From Phymatolithon calcareum (lineage: Eukaryota > Rhodophyta > Florideophyceae > Hapalidiales), in the NCBI GenBank assembly GCA_977006965.1, contig OZ345353.1, positions 682,001-746,000 on the forward strand: a stretch of 64,000 nt of DNA. The letters are read 5' to 3'. Of the stretch, positions 30,463-42,249 are shown piece after piece. The notes under the pieces were generated by a model. It ran no database searches and was not told where the DNA came from. It saw only the letters and a program-made list of their open reading frames with translations. The position numbers and the translations under genes were made by a program. Every line of letters begins with the position of its first letter. The stretch's first letter is position 1.

Positions 30463-32222
30463 ATGACACTACCTTCACCGAAACCAAAGCCGAAACAAGT
30501 TGTGCAGCTGCCTATGAAGCTCATTCGAGAACGAACCCGTGATATACACTCGCGTCAAGTAGGCCGAACTCGACGGAATGTGCCATTTTGCGTCTGTCTC
30601 TGCTCAACAGGTGATCAGTGTACTGGAGGAAGTGAGTTTTTCTTCGAAAAGGGTACTGGGTTCTCCAACCCGTACAATCATCTCAAGCGTTGCATTGGAG
30701 GTGGAAGCGAAGAACATTTGCTAGAGATATACCGAGCCGTTCTTGCCGAGAAGTTGAGATCCGGGTCGTCGTTCACAGTTCAATCGTCAATGGTGATGAA
30801 GCTCACGGAACGTGAAAAGGCGATGAACAGCTATGTTCGGTTCATCATTTTCAAGTCTCTATCAATTGGACTTGTAGAGGACCGCGAAGTTCGTGCATTC
30901 TCCAAGCATGACGCTGCGTTCTGCCATGATACTTTCAAGAAGGTGCTTTTCTCGATTGTCGAGCTAGTTGAGCCCAAAATATCGGATGAGATGAAGAAGA
31001 CGCGTGGAGCTCTAATGCATGACGCATGGACTCATAACGGGGTCCACTACGTCGGTTTGTTTGCGTCGTACTGCGGCAAGGTCAAGGTTCTAGTGAATGG
31101 CAATTTGGTCGAAGAAGAGGTTCCAGTTGCACCGCTCATCGCTGTAAGCCCTATGGGTGAAGCATCGGAAGCAACTAATGATTCTGGTACGACGGCTACG
31201 TCAGAGGTTATCAAGTTCATTCCCGAAGCGTATGTCCGATTCTTTGAAGACATTATGAATGATGTCTACAAAATCGACGTGCATGAATGGACTACTTGCC
31301 TGATAGCCGACAATTGCAGCGTTAACAAACTCATCGCCAAACTGATACAGATTCCGAACGTGGGCTGTGCTAGCCACAAGTTACACTTGGAATTACGTCT
31401 TATGATTGAGAAGGACAAGACGTTGTCCAGCACTATCGAGTCTGTGCATAATGTGATGAGAAAATGCCGGATGAGACTAAAAACCAGGCGATTCTCATCA
31501 ATTTATGTAATCTCAGTCCAGTTAGGAACAATGCAACCCGATGGTCTACAACATATCTCATGCTTCAACGGTTCAGTCGTATCAGAAGTGCGTTAATTGC
31601 AACAGCGGATACAGAAGATGCTGACTTAGTAATCGATCGAAGGAGCTCGTTCAATAATAGAGTTGCTAAGTTTGCTGACCAGCTGGGCGAGATCAACACG
31701 GTGACCATGGAACTGCAAAAGAGGGGTCTAACACTATCGAATGCACGTATGGCTTTGGATGAGTTACTTGATGGAATTGATTCTCTCCAATCCATTCCGG
31801 AATCAGCATTGTTTCAATGCCAGTTGGGTGATGACTATATCTCTCCGACTTCTCAAATCGTGCAAGATGCTTCATTTTCCAACTTGGGGAGACGAACAGC
31901 ATGTCAGACGTTGAGAAAGTGAGGTGCAAGGGGCTATTACAAAGACGAACGGAACAAGATTCTGAGATTGATGTGCACGAACCGATGAGTATGGCCGACA
32001 GACTGAAGAAGCGCGGGATTGAAGGAATACGTTAACACCCAATTTATACTGAGATCCGTTGCTGAGGTGGAGCGACTTTGGTCTATGGCGAAGTATATTC
32101 TACTAGACCATAGGAAGGGAATATCTCCTATAGTCTTTGAGGCGATGCTTTTTCCGAAAGTCAACCGCTCCTACTGGGATGAGCAAACTGTGAAGCAGGC
32201 TATGTCTATGTTTGTCAACTAA
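30463..32222 (+). pseudogene. hAT transposase, frameshifted
   Basis: ATG 30463 opens 377 codons. An N-terminal CX..C/H..C zinc-finger-like region (CLCSTGDQCTGG ... NHLKRCIGG) is followed by MHDAWTHNGVHYVGLF and DNCSVNKLIAKL, blocks shared with the relic at 39611-41942. Comparison with that copy shows the frame changes near 31465 (continuing from about 31464 in another frame to 31922). It changes again before the C-terminal dimerisation domain RSVAEVERLWSMAKYILLDH at 32050-32222. At least two frame changes make it non-functional as it stands. Confidence 0.85.
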
Positions 32223-32424
32223 CGTGTCGAGAGGGCTATCGAAGAAGATGAAGATTACATGCAGCTAGGTGAACTTGCTTGAATAAAATATTGATGTCTC
32301 TATTGTGGGAAGCCTTCAAATTGCAATGCGAATTGCTGCAAACAAAACTGAGCAATTAAATTGATATATTTAACCCGGGACTGCAATCGCAAACAATAGA
32401 ATTGGCGCAGCCCCTGGTTGGCTC

Positions 32425-35270
32425 TCGTCGGTGAATATTCGTTGAAGTCCGAAAAATCCAAAGAATTCGTAAAGCTTAGTCTTCATGTATCAGTGGAACT
32501 AAGTTAAACAAACATTTTGAAGCGCATCAAGTTTGGTCGCCATCCTCCGGAACGGCTCTTTCCAATCTTTAAGAATTGCACCATGTCATTCAAAATCTGG
32601 AATACGATCCACCAGTTTTTGACTCACTGGGACACTACTGACAATTCAGATTTGTCTGTTGGAAGTCTCAGCGGCAAACCATAAAGCGCTGATCAAGTAT
32701 ATAAATCTTCTGAGATCGCTAAAGCTGACGATACGTCAATACACGTAGAGGACCTTACTTAATTTCTTATTCAAAATTTGCGACTCTCTCCACATCCCAA
32801 TCGCACAAGCATGGCCGGATTCGTCCCAGACTGCACAGCGGTCGCCGCGGAATTGATGTGTTACCAGTAGAGAGTGGTGACCCTCCTATGCGGGAAGCGC
32901 AATCCAGTAGTGACAGAATAACAAAAAGGTCTATTAATATATCGTTTCTAGCAGTAGGAGTGTGGGGAAAATGATTACACACGGCCACACAGTGCAATAT
33001 CAATGGGAGATCCAGAGTCTCGATGCGGACAACGATGACAGAACCATAAGCGTCTCACAGCCTTTGCCGCATCGGTCAGCCTTCGTCTCGCGATACAACG
33101 ATTGGGTTTTGAATCGAACAGGATGGCAAACTGGAGATTGGGCTTTTCTCTGTCAAAAACCCTAGGAAAAGCGGGGACCTTTACATGAAAAAAAAGATCA
33201 AAAGATGATTTGGAAAAGGACGGATGACTTAGCCATCTGACAAATAGATAAATGGATATCGTCGGAGCCTCTACCGCACTCGATGCCATAACGTCTGTGC
33301 TAGCGCGGCCACCATCGCCAATAGCGCTCGGCATCTACGGTAGAGAACAACGTTGCGCGAGCTATTGACGAGATACTGCGTAATTCTGATTAAAGCAAAT
33401 GAAGTTTTGAGTTTAGTAGAATGCTTAGAAGAGCGCCTGAACAGGTACTGTCGCTTCTCGAACTTCGTGCACGCTCACCGCAAGGCCGGTCTGAGCCCGT
33501 GCTTAGTGGGCGTGTCTCTACGTTGCATATGTCCATAAGAGCGACAAAGAGGTGCTCAACCTTGAATCACGACTTTGCAGCTTTCTTCCGCTTCTTTACC
33601 TTCCCTCCCCTGCTGCATACCGCAAGCACAGAAATGCCGAAGTCAATGCCAATCCGATCACATAGGTATCACAAAAGAAAATCACTGAATCGAATTCAAA
33701 GCGATATTGCAGTTTATCCGAATAGTTGCGCTGTAACAGGGCACTCGATTCGCAGCCACAACCATTGTGATGCAAACGTGTCCAGCAGGGGATTCTGTAC
33801 GGCAGTCACAATTGAGCGAGTTCTCCGGGGAAAACCGTCCGCTTCAAGTTGGATGTGGAGCAAATTGGTCCTAATACAGTATTACACGTTCCGCATTTTC
33901 TTATCTTACAGACTTCGTACGTTACCTGTCGTCGCGCTTTTATTCACAGCCGGCATATGAGGCTGCCGCTCGACCGCGCGTTGCCGTATTGTGTATTTAT
34001 GCAGCAACGGTGCGGATATGATGAAGATCAGGAGGAACACAGCCGTGTGTACAGAAAACCAACTTGTCGTATTCAGGACAAGTAATATCTTTTGAAAGCG
34101 GAAAGTCGAAGAGCGGAACCTGGTTTTGGCAGTTGGGAAGCGTTGCGAAGAACTGACCACCAGTGTTCAGGACGTACAAAGGGGAAGGGCGCTCATTTTC
34201 ACCAAGAGAGAAGTTTTATAGCCCAGAATTAGGAAGGAGACGATCTGAGTGAAACGAGTGTAGAGACGGCACCTTGCCCGGAGAACATCGAAGTTTCCAC
34301 TCTTCTCCACCTGGTCATTTGTTGCAGGTCCTTAATTTCAGAGGCGAGCGTCTTGGAATTCATCTTGCAGAAAATCTGTTGCTAGATACTCGCGGTTGCA
34401 AATTCCATAGAACATAGAGTACCATAGAGCTTTGCTCCTCGGATATATTCTTCAGGGGCAACTGGGATGGGATTGAAATACAGTTTCGAACGAAATCCCA
34501 AAGACAAGAAGATGCCATATCGAAAGGCAGATGGTCAAGAGAGAGTGTGTCCTGGAATGCAAATGAGTCAGTCATGAGATCGGATAGGGTGACGTATCCG
34601 TTAGAATCGAGTCTCTAATGCTTTGATCTGAAGACGTACTTAGCCAAGGCGTTTAACAAAGCATGAATCTCCGCTCGAGATGCGGAGTCGATTCTGTTCA
34701 CATTGAGATCAGAGCATGCGGAGGCAAATATGGAGTGCAGTACTGCTACAAGATTGTGCTCGAGATCAATGTACGTAAGGTGAAAACCGCCTTGTTCGGT
34801 GGACGCATTCCCATGAGGTGTGAAACGATTTGCATGTCGAGAACAGGGTCGTTCCGTAAAGTCCATCTTCCACTTCCAGTCGCTTTCTATTGTCGATTAG
34901 AGAGACTGTCACATCCCGCATATCTTTTCAGTACCAATTGCACTAAAGAATAAAACAGAGAAACTCGGATCTTACATTTATACCGCATTTTCACGACGAA
35001 AAGACACTCTACATCCTCACATTAATCCGTGGGTCACTTTCGGCTGTTGCACTTCAAAGTGAAATAATGCTTAAACTTTAGAAGATTTAAAGGAAATATT
35101 TCTCCAGCATCTCGTCGACGACACTTCAGATGTAAAGATTAGTATTACTTTATATATTAAAAATATTACTTTTTATATATTTTCATAGAAATTATCCAGC
35201 ATCTCGTCGAATACATTTCAGAAATACAAGTTACTGTTATAAGTACTACTTAAAATTCAAATTTCCGATC
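32425..35270. other. intergenic, no gene seen
   Basis: Only short frames. A diverged tandem duplication (CCAGCATCTCGTCGA at 35104 and 35197, period about 93) lies just before the microsatellite. No RNA gene or known transposase found. Confidence 0.4.
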
Positions 35271-36195
35271 CATTTCATTCCATTTCATTTCATTTCATTT
35301 CATTTCATTTCATTTCATTTCATTTCATTTCATTTCATTTCATTTCATTTCATTTCATTTCATTTCATTTCATTTCATTTCATTTCATTTCATTTCATTT
35401 CATTTCATTTCATTTCATTTCATTTCATTTCATTTCATTTCATTTCATTTCATTTCATTTCATTTCATTTCATTTCATTTCATTTCATTTCATTTCATTT
35501 CATTTCATTTCATTTCATTTCATTTCATTTCATTTCATTTCATTTCATTTCATTTCATTTCATTTCATTTCATTTCATTTCATTTCATTTCATTTCATTT
35601 CATTTCATTTCATTTCATTTCATTTCATTTCATTTCATTTCATTTCATTTCATTTCATTTCATTTCATTTCATTTCATTTCATTTCATTTCATTTCATTT
35701 CATTTCATTTCATTTCATTTCATTTCATTTCATTTCATTTCATTTCATTTCATTTCATTTCATTTCATTTCATTTCATTTCATTTCATTTCATTTCATTT
35801 CATTTCATTTCATTTCATTTCATTTCATTTCATTTCATTTCATTTCATTTCATTTCATTTCATTTCATTTCATTTCATTTCATTTCATTTCATTTCATTT
35901 CATTTCATTTCATTTCATTTCATTTCATTTCATTTCATTTCATTTCATTTCATTTCATTTCATTTCATTTCATTTCATTTCATTTCATTTCATTTCATTT
36001 CATTTCATTTCATTTCATTTCATTTCATTTCATTTCATTTCATTTCATTTCATTTCATTTCATTTCATTTCATTTCATTTCATTTCATTTCATTTCATTT
36101 CATTTCATTTCATTTCATTTCATTTCATTTCATTTCATTTCATTTCATTTCATTTCATTTCATTTCATTTCATTTCATTTCATTTCATTTCATTT
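35271..36195 (+). repeat. (CATTT)n microsatellite, about 185 units
   Basis: 925 bp, perfect except for one CATTC unit at the left edge. It ends abruptly at ATTGCGACC. Confidence 0.97.
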
Positions 36196-36480
36196 ATTGC
36201 GACCTTTACGATTCAATACGATCCGAATCCCTACGGTAATCAGTTACTGTATGCGACTCCACAACTATTGCTTCGACAATGGCTGCTCGCCGATTGCCGA
36301 GGTCATGTCTGTTGAAGAAAGTGCGAATGCCAAACACGCATTTAAGCGGTGGATGGAGACAGCGACGAATATCTGTGCAGAAGAAACTCTACGAGGTCGA
36401 TGCACGGACCTTGAGAATTGTGAGATTCGCGATAGACTTACCTCTTGTCTGGAAAATTTCCTTTTTTTGTTTTTCCAAAT
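36196..36480 (+). pseudogene. Harbinger/PIF-type transposase C-terminal fragment
   Basis: About 95 codons between the two satellites read RPLRFNTIRIPTVISYCMRL then HNYCFDNGCSPI. The LHNYC(F/I)D box near the C-terminus of a DDE_Tnp_4 domain is characteristic of Harbinger transposases. The N-terminal and catalytic parts are absent, and the frame runs into low-complexity sequence. The same frame continues artificially through the next array. Confidence 0.45.
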
Positions 36481-36750
36481 CAGAAAATTGAACGAAAAGA
36501 ATGTTAGTTTCAGTCGCATCGTACGGTCACGATTGAAATGCAGCATTAGAGCACAGTGCGCTATTCGATACTCCAATGAAGGCATCCAGAGAAAGTTTCA
36601 TGGCATCCTTTTGAAATTCCAGACACTTCATGCAAATATCCACGTTCTCCTTGTTCGCAGAAACCAACGCTTCCTTGTTCAGTTTTCGATTCCGACTTAC
36701 GACGCCAGTGAATTGTTGTTCCGCAGGCTTATCTTTCTCGTAGCAAATTC

Positions 36751-38280
36751 CATTTTCATTCATTTTCATTCATTTTCATTCATTTTCATTCATTTTCATT
36801 CATTTTCATTCATTTTCATTCATTTTCATTCATTTTCATTCATTTTCATTCATTTTCATTCATTTTCATTCATTTTCATTCATTTTCATTCATTTTCATT
36901 CATTTTCATTCATTTTCATTCATTTTCATTCATTTTCATTCATTTTCATTCATTTTCATTCATTTTCATTCATTTTCATTCATTTTCATTCATTTTCATT
37001 CATTTTCATTCATTTTCATTCATTTTCATTCATTTTCATTCATTTTCATTCATTTTCATTCATTTTCATTCATTTTCATTCATTTTCATTCATTTTCATT
37101 CATTTTCATTCATTTTCATTCATTTTCATTCATTTTCATTCATTTTCATTCATTTTCATTCATTTTCATTCATTTTCATTCATTTTCATTCATTTTCATT
37201 CATTTTCATTCATTTTCATTCATTTTCATTCATTTTCATTCATTTTCATTCATTTTCATTCATTTTCATTCATTTTCATTCATTTTCATTCATTTTCATT
37301 CATTTTCATTCATTTTCATTCATTTTCATTCATTTTCATTCATTTTCATTCATTTTCATTCATTTTCATTCATTTTCATTCATTTTCATTCATTTTCATT
37401 CATTTTCATTCATTTTCATTCATTTTCATTCATTTTCATTCATTTTCATTCATTTTCATTCATTTTCATTCATTTTCATTCATTTTCATTCATTTTCATT
37501 CATTTTCATTCATTTTCATTCATTTTCATTCATTTTCATTCATTTTCATTCATTTTCATTCATTTTCATTCATTTTCATTCATTTTCATTCATTTTCATT
37601 CATTTTCATTCATTTTCATTCATTTTCATTCATTTTCATTCATTTTCATTCATTTTCATTCATTTTCATTCATTTTCATTCATTTTCATTCATTTTCATT
37701 CATTTTCATTCATTTTCATTCATTTTCATTCATTTTCATTCATTTTCATTCATTTTCATTCATTTTCATTCATTTTCATTCATTTTCATTCATTTTCATT
37801 CATTTTCATTCATTTTCATTCATTTTCATTCATTTTCATTCATTTTCATTCATTTTCATTCATTTTCATTCATTTTCATTCATTTTCATTCATTTTCATT
37901 CATTTTCATTCATTTTCATTCATTTTCATTCATTTTCATTCATTTTCATTCATTTTCATTCATTTTCATTCATTTTCATTCATTTTCATTCATTTTCATT
38001 CATTTTCATTCATTTTCATTCATTTTCATTCATTTTCATTCATTTTCATTCATTTTCATTCATTTTCATTCATTTTCATTCATTTTCATTCATTTTCATT
38101 CATTTTCATTCATTTTCATTCATTTTCATTCATTTTCATTCATTTTCATTCATTTTCATTCATTTTCATTCATTTTCATTCATTTTCATTCATTTTCATT
38201 CATTTTCATTCATTTTCATTCATTTTCATTCATTTTCATTCATTTTCATTCATTTTCATTCATTTTCATTCATTTTTATT
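36751..38280 (+). repeat. (CATTTTCATT)n microsatellite, about 153 units
   Basis: 1530 bp of a 10-bp unit, perfect up to a final CATTTTTATT. Read as protein it gives an endless FIHFHSFSFI repeat with no biological meaning. Confidence 0.97.
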
Positions 38281-38907
38281 GCAGCGCTGGGCGCATGCGG
38301 AGCCCCTGTTTCGGCCCCAGGTGATTCGTTGTAACCGCGCAAGCTGCTGATGCGTCCACAGCAGAAGAACGCAGTGAAAATCTCATGTGCTATCGCCTAT
38401 TACTCCTGGGTCGCAATTGACTCGTACTGTCAGAACGCCATGCAAGAATGTGTACAATTGAATAGATCCAGTCGTGGACGGGGTGTGATTCAATGGAATG
38501 AGCGAAATGGACGGCCGCATAACATAAGAAATTTGACCATGAAGGATATTCTGAGAATTTTGTGATGACACCATGCTTTTGCTTTTGGCTTCGTGTTCCA
38601 TCCGAATACTCTGTTGCACTTCAGTAGTTTTTATTGTGATGAATGGGACAAAAAGTTAGGCTAGAACAAGTAAAATGATCTCAATTAGAACGCTTCTTCT
38701 TCCTCTCGCGGGCGTCGGTCGTCGAATCTTGAAGATCGATCGATTTTTGGATCTTTTCGATATCGCCGGTAATCTTGTTAATGCTAGCGCTTCACTTCTG
38801 GTCCCGCCGTGTGCCGCCGGCGTCACGCCCGTCGCGAAGAATATGGCAGCGGAAATTTTTGGGAAATGAGACCAAGCCAAGTTTTAGAAAGCCGTTTATT
38901 TGCTAGA
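38281..38907. other. intergenic between satellite and H3 variant
   Basis: A + strand frame (38350-38565, IAYYSWVAIDSYCQNAMQEC) may be another decayed transposase end. On the - strand, about 38795-38690 gives a C-terminus-like peptide (ITGDIEKIQKSIDLQDSTTD) that could be an orphan exon. Neither is firm. Confidence 0.25.
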
Positions 38908-39352
38908 TTACTCTTTAGATTCGAAAGGATACACGTTCATGCGTTTGCGGAGATTCTTAATAAATGTCATGTCCTTCTGCATGAGAGTCACCCTCTTCGC
39001 AAATAGTGCAGCGCGAAGGCTGTCTTCGAAAAATTGCACAATATAGGCCTCGGAAGCTTGCTGGAGAGCATCGAGTGCTGCAGTCCGGAAACGCAGGTTC
39101 GGTTTTATACCTTGTGGTAATTCTCGAACGAGGCGCTGGCACGGCTTCCTGCAAATCAGGAGATCCGTGCTGCGCTGGTACTTCCTGATTTCCCGAAGAG
39201 CGACGGTGCCGGGGCGAAACTTGCGCTTTCTGCCGGTTTTTTTTCGGCGGATCATTCTTCCCACCGACCGCCTTCTTCGTACTGTTTTTCGATACGGAAG
39301 ACACAGTCTTCGCAGCAACAACCTGTCTTGCGTTCTGCTTCATTCGCGCCAT
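38908..39352 (-). pseudogene. divergent histone H3 variant with one-base frameshift
   Basis: ATG 39352 begins [17 protein letters not shown], plainly an H3 tail. The frame is lost at an A8 run (T8 on + strand, 39237-39244), and the neighbouring frame continues [19 protein letters not shown], then [52 protein letters not shown] to a stop at 38908. Removing one A would make a single 147-residue frame. K4 and K14 remain; T3, K9 and S10 are changed to M, Q and V. Loop 1 has no insertion, unlike most centromeric H3. The tail is three residues longer than H3, and the C-terminus is extended ([11 protein letters not shown]). It could be a pseudogene, a base-call error in the homopolymer, or a working variant. 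Confidence 0.8.
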
Positions 39353-39610
39353 TGTCGCTGGTAGTGGCAGATTGGGAGAGGTGTCCGTGGAGGTTGATTT
39401 CTTCGTGGGTGGCCGTGCTGCTGGGGGAGTGCTTTGACATCCACCCAGAGCAAAGGTCATCATAAGCTCTACCTGCCAGTATGATAGAGGGAGAACTATT
39501 TTCGGAATTAAATTCATCACATTTGAAATTGTTCCCGAATGCTGTCTTGCTCACGATCTCTTGGACTTCACACCTCCTGCGAATTTCTCTGCCAAAACAC
39601 TACGTCCAGA

Positions 39611-41942
39611 ATGTCAAGCAACGGACGCAAACCAGGCCCAAAGGAAGTTGTTAAGGTACTAACACAGAAGCTACGTGAAGAAGAAGGCAATGTGCGGTCT
39701 CGCAGAACCAGAATATCACGCTATAAGATGCCGTTTAACATCCTTCTCTGTCCGAAAGGTTCTGACTGCCGGGGCAATGTTGAAATTGCTTTTGAAAAAG
39801 GAAAGGGGTATGCCAACGCATACAGCCACTGGAAGAATTGCATATCTGGAGGAAGGGAAGATCACGTTTGTCAGTGTGGTAGCGTAGATCGGCGGATCGA
39901 CGCCTCTAAGTAGTCCGGGAACGGTTGGCCGTAGAGGCCGTGCAAGGCTCCAGCGATTGGTCTCTCCCGATGGAGGATAGTGGCAGAGCAAACAACAAAA
40001 CACACACACGGACTTGGGGTCCAATCGCAAGAGGACACAAACGTCCGTGCGCAGACACAGGGGCGAGGGTCCTAGGACCGAGGCTCGACCGACGGCGTAG
40101 AGTCGAGGTCGTACGCGGGGCCTTCCCTGAGGCGAAAGGTCCGCGAAGGTTGGAACTGAAGACGGTCGATCTGGACCAAACACGGGTTGCCCCTTTTACT
40201 GAGGGCCGGCGGCCGAAAGCCCGCCATATATTACCAAATCGGTCTTATCATACTAGAAATAAACCTAAACGGAGGGGACGACAGAGTCGAGGGCACAGCG
40301 TGTAAGCCCATGTGGGCTGTAATGGTGGGGAAAAGCAAGGCCTCAGGGCCACCCATCCATACTACTACAGTCAGGTCTACAGAGATCCGCTGGCCAGTCT
40401 ACGGCGCCACCAAGCAAGCTCGTTTATCTCCACGCACTCACCAATGGCATTTCTGGCAACTGAAAAGGAAAAGACCATGTACGGGTACATTAGACTTGTC
40501 GTCTACATGTCCTTCCCGGTGTCACATGTTCAAAGCGAGGAATATCGCAAGTTTTCGTGCTTCCGTGAGAAGTTCTCAAATCGGATATTCAAAGAGACAT
40601 TATTCAGGCTCGCTGAGCTCGTCGAACTGCGAATAAGAGACGATATTGCTGATACCAAAGGAGCCATTATGCACGATGGCTGGAACTCCAATGAGACACA
40701 TTGCTTGGGTGTATACGGCTTTTTCATGAGATGTGTGAAGATGCTGGAAAGAAGCACCGCGCGCGAGAATGAAGAGCTCGCTATTGTGCTTCTGTCTGTG
40801 AGTCCTATTCCGATAGTAGAAGATAACGATGTTTAAGGAGGCATGTCGGATCTTGAAACCACTACGTTCAACGCACACGCTCACGTGCGTCAACTAGAAG
40901 ACGTGTTCAACTCCTTCGGGGTCAACGTGCATATCTGGGCAGTTTTCCAGGTTGCCGACAACTGCAATGTCAACAAGTCAATCGCCAGGCTTATGGAAAT
41001 CGCTCATGTTAGCTGTGCTAGTCATAAGCTCAACCTAGATGTGAACAAGATGGTTGTCAGTGACGATAGACTCCAAACAGCGATAGACTCAGTGCATGCA
41101 ACCATGAAGGACTGCAAAAAACGGAAGAACCGAGCAATACTATGCAACCTTACTGAATTGGCTCCAGTTATGTATAATGAGACACGTTCGTCCGGAAAGT
41201 ATCATATGCTCAAGCGCTTCAACCGCATACGCGAGCAGTTAATCGACGCGGCAAAGACGGAAGGAGCAACGATAGCTATGGACGAGAGCGAGCAGTTCCG
41301 AAGCAGATCTATGCTGTACCCAAGTCAGTTTAAGCAAACCAACCAGGTAAATCTGGAACTACAGAAGCACGGTGCCACGTTGTCGGACAGTCGCTTAGCT
41401 CTTGATGAGTTGATTTCAGCAGTCGAGTAGTGCAAGTACGATGTCAGCATGGAAAGCACTACATTTCATTACGTGCATCAATTGTGTGTGACCCACCATT
41501 CGAGTCGGGAGTTGTTAAGATACAGCGCGCTGAGTCCGACACTATGACAAATGAAAAGAAGGATGCATGCAAGAAGCTCAAACTGGAACACGATGACGGT
41601 ATAACAAGCTCCATCAGCGGATCGGGTCGAGGCCGGCTGTCGATGGCGGAAAGATTTGCCGTTAAAATGCGCAAGCGTACCGAGGTCCGTGAGACTTTTA
41701 TAAATTGCGACTTAATTCTTAAATCAACTGCCGAGGTGGAGAGGCTTTGGTCTGTGGCCAAGAATGTTTTGACAGATAATCGCAAGAGGATGACACCGTT
41801 ATTACCAGAAGCCCTGCTGTTTCTTAAAGAGAAAAAAGGTTACTGGGACCAGCAATCGGTCTCCGTGGCAATGAACACTGCCCGGAGCGCAAGAGTAATC
41901 CAACGCGTGAGTGAAGACACGGCGCAGGAGGACCTGAATTAG
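39611..41942 (+). pseudogene. hAT transposase, interrupted
   Basis: From ATG 39611 (MSSNGRKPGPKEVVKVLTQK). Once the 500-bp LTR insertion plus duplicated site is discounted, the frame continues directly into VYRDPLASLRRHQ. An in-frame TAA at 40834-40836 and a TAG at 41428-41430 break it. The C-terminal part, in another frame, carries the dimerisation block KSTAEVERLWSVAKNVLTDN. Homologous along its length to the transposase at 30463-32222. Confidence 0.85.
39875..40369 (+). mobile_element. solo LTR (495 bp)
   Basis: Begins TGTGGTAG and ends CTACTACA (imperfect inverted ends, TG...CA). The 5-bp target duplication GTCAG is at 39870-39874 and 40370-40374. GC-rich, with AATAAACC near 40257 as a possible polyadenylation signal. 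No internal genes, so the element has recombined down to one LTR. Unrelated to the copia LTR at 15427. Confidence 0.85.
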
Positions 41943-42249
41943 ATTCTATCATTGCAATTGATATTGGAAGAATGGTCAGATATTGCAATTCCTATTGCCT
42001 TCAACCTTGCATTATTGGTATTGCAATTGCTATTGCATCATATGCCCGAATAAATAGCAATAATATTGGTACTATCCCTGATGGTGAGAACACGAGGGTT
42101 AATTCCTTGACTTGTCAGATTCTGCAGTTGTTTTGAACAGCTAAATGAGTCATCATGCCACCTGTGCCTTACTTTTCCATTTGGGGAGGAGTTAAGTGGG
42201 TTTCAGCACCGCCCTTGGAGCAAATATACCTTTTGGAGTACTGAGCATC

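Larger units (their letters stand above)
29751..32416 (+). mobile_element. hAT-family DNA transposon, ends intact
   Basis: 2666 bp. The left end CAGGGGTTGCGCCAATTCC and the right end (reverse complement CAGGGGCTGCGCCAATTCT) match in 22 of 24 positions. The 8-bp target duplication GTTGGCTC is at 29743-29750 and 32417-32424. Inside is a damaged hAT transposase. Subterminal ATTGCAATT-type words are common. Confidence 0.92.
39611..42080 (+). mobile_element. second hAT transposon relic, left end missing
   Basis: Related to the 29.75-kb element. The right end finishes ATTGGTACTATCCCTG at 42080 (reverse complement CAGGGATAGTACCAAT), with ATTGCAATT subterminal words. No matching left end is found; the DNA immediately upstream belongs to the H3 variant. 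Interrupted by a solo LTR. Confidence 0.75.

Noticed and set aside
35271-36195. CRISPR-like or telomeric array
   Set aside because: Units are 5 bp with no spacers, internal to the window and not a known telomere unit; it is a simple microsatellite.
36197-38350. 717-codon frame with endless FIHFHSFSFI repeats
   Set aside because: It is the translation of the 10-bp satellite; the unit and length make any one frame open by arithmetic, not selection.
38908-39352. Firm call as centromeric H3
   Set aside because: Loop 1 has the same length as canonical H3 and the tail is H3-like; divergence alone is not enough.
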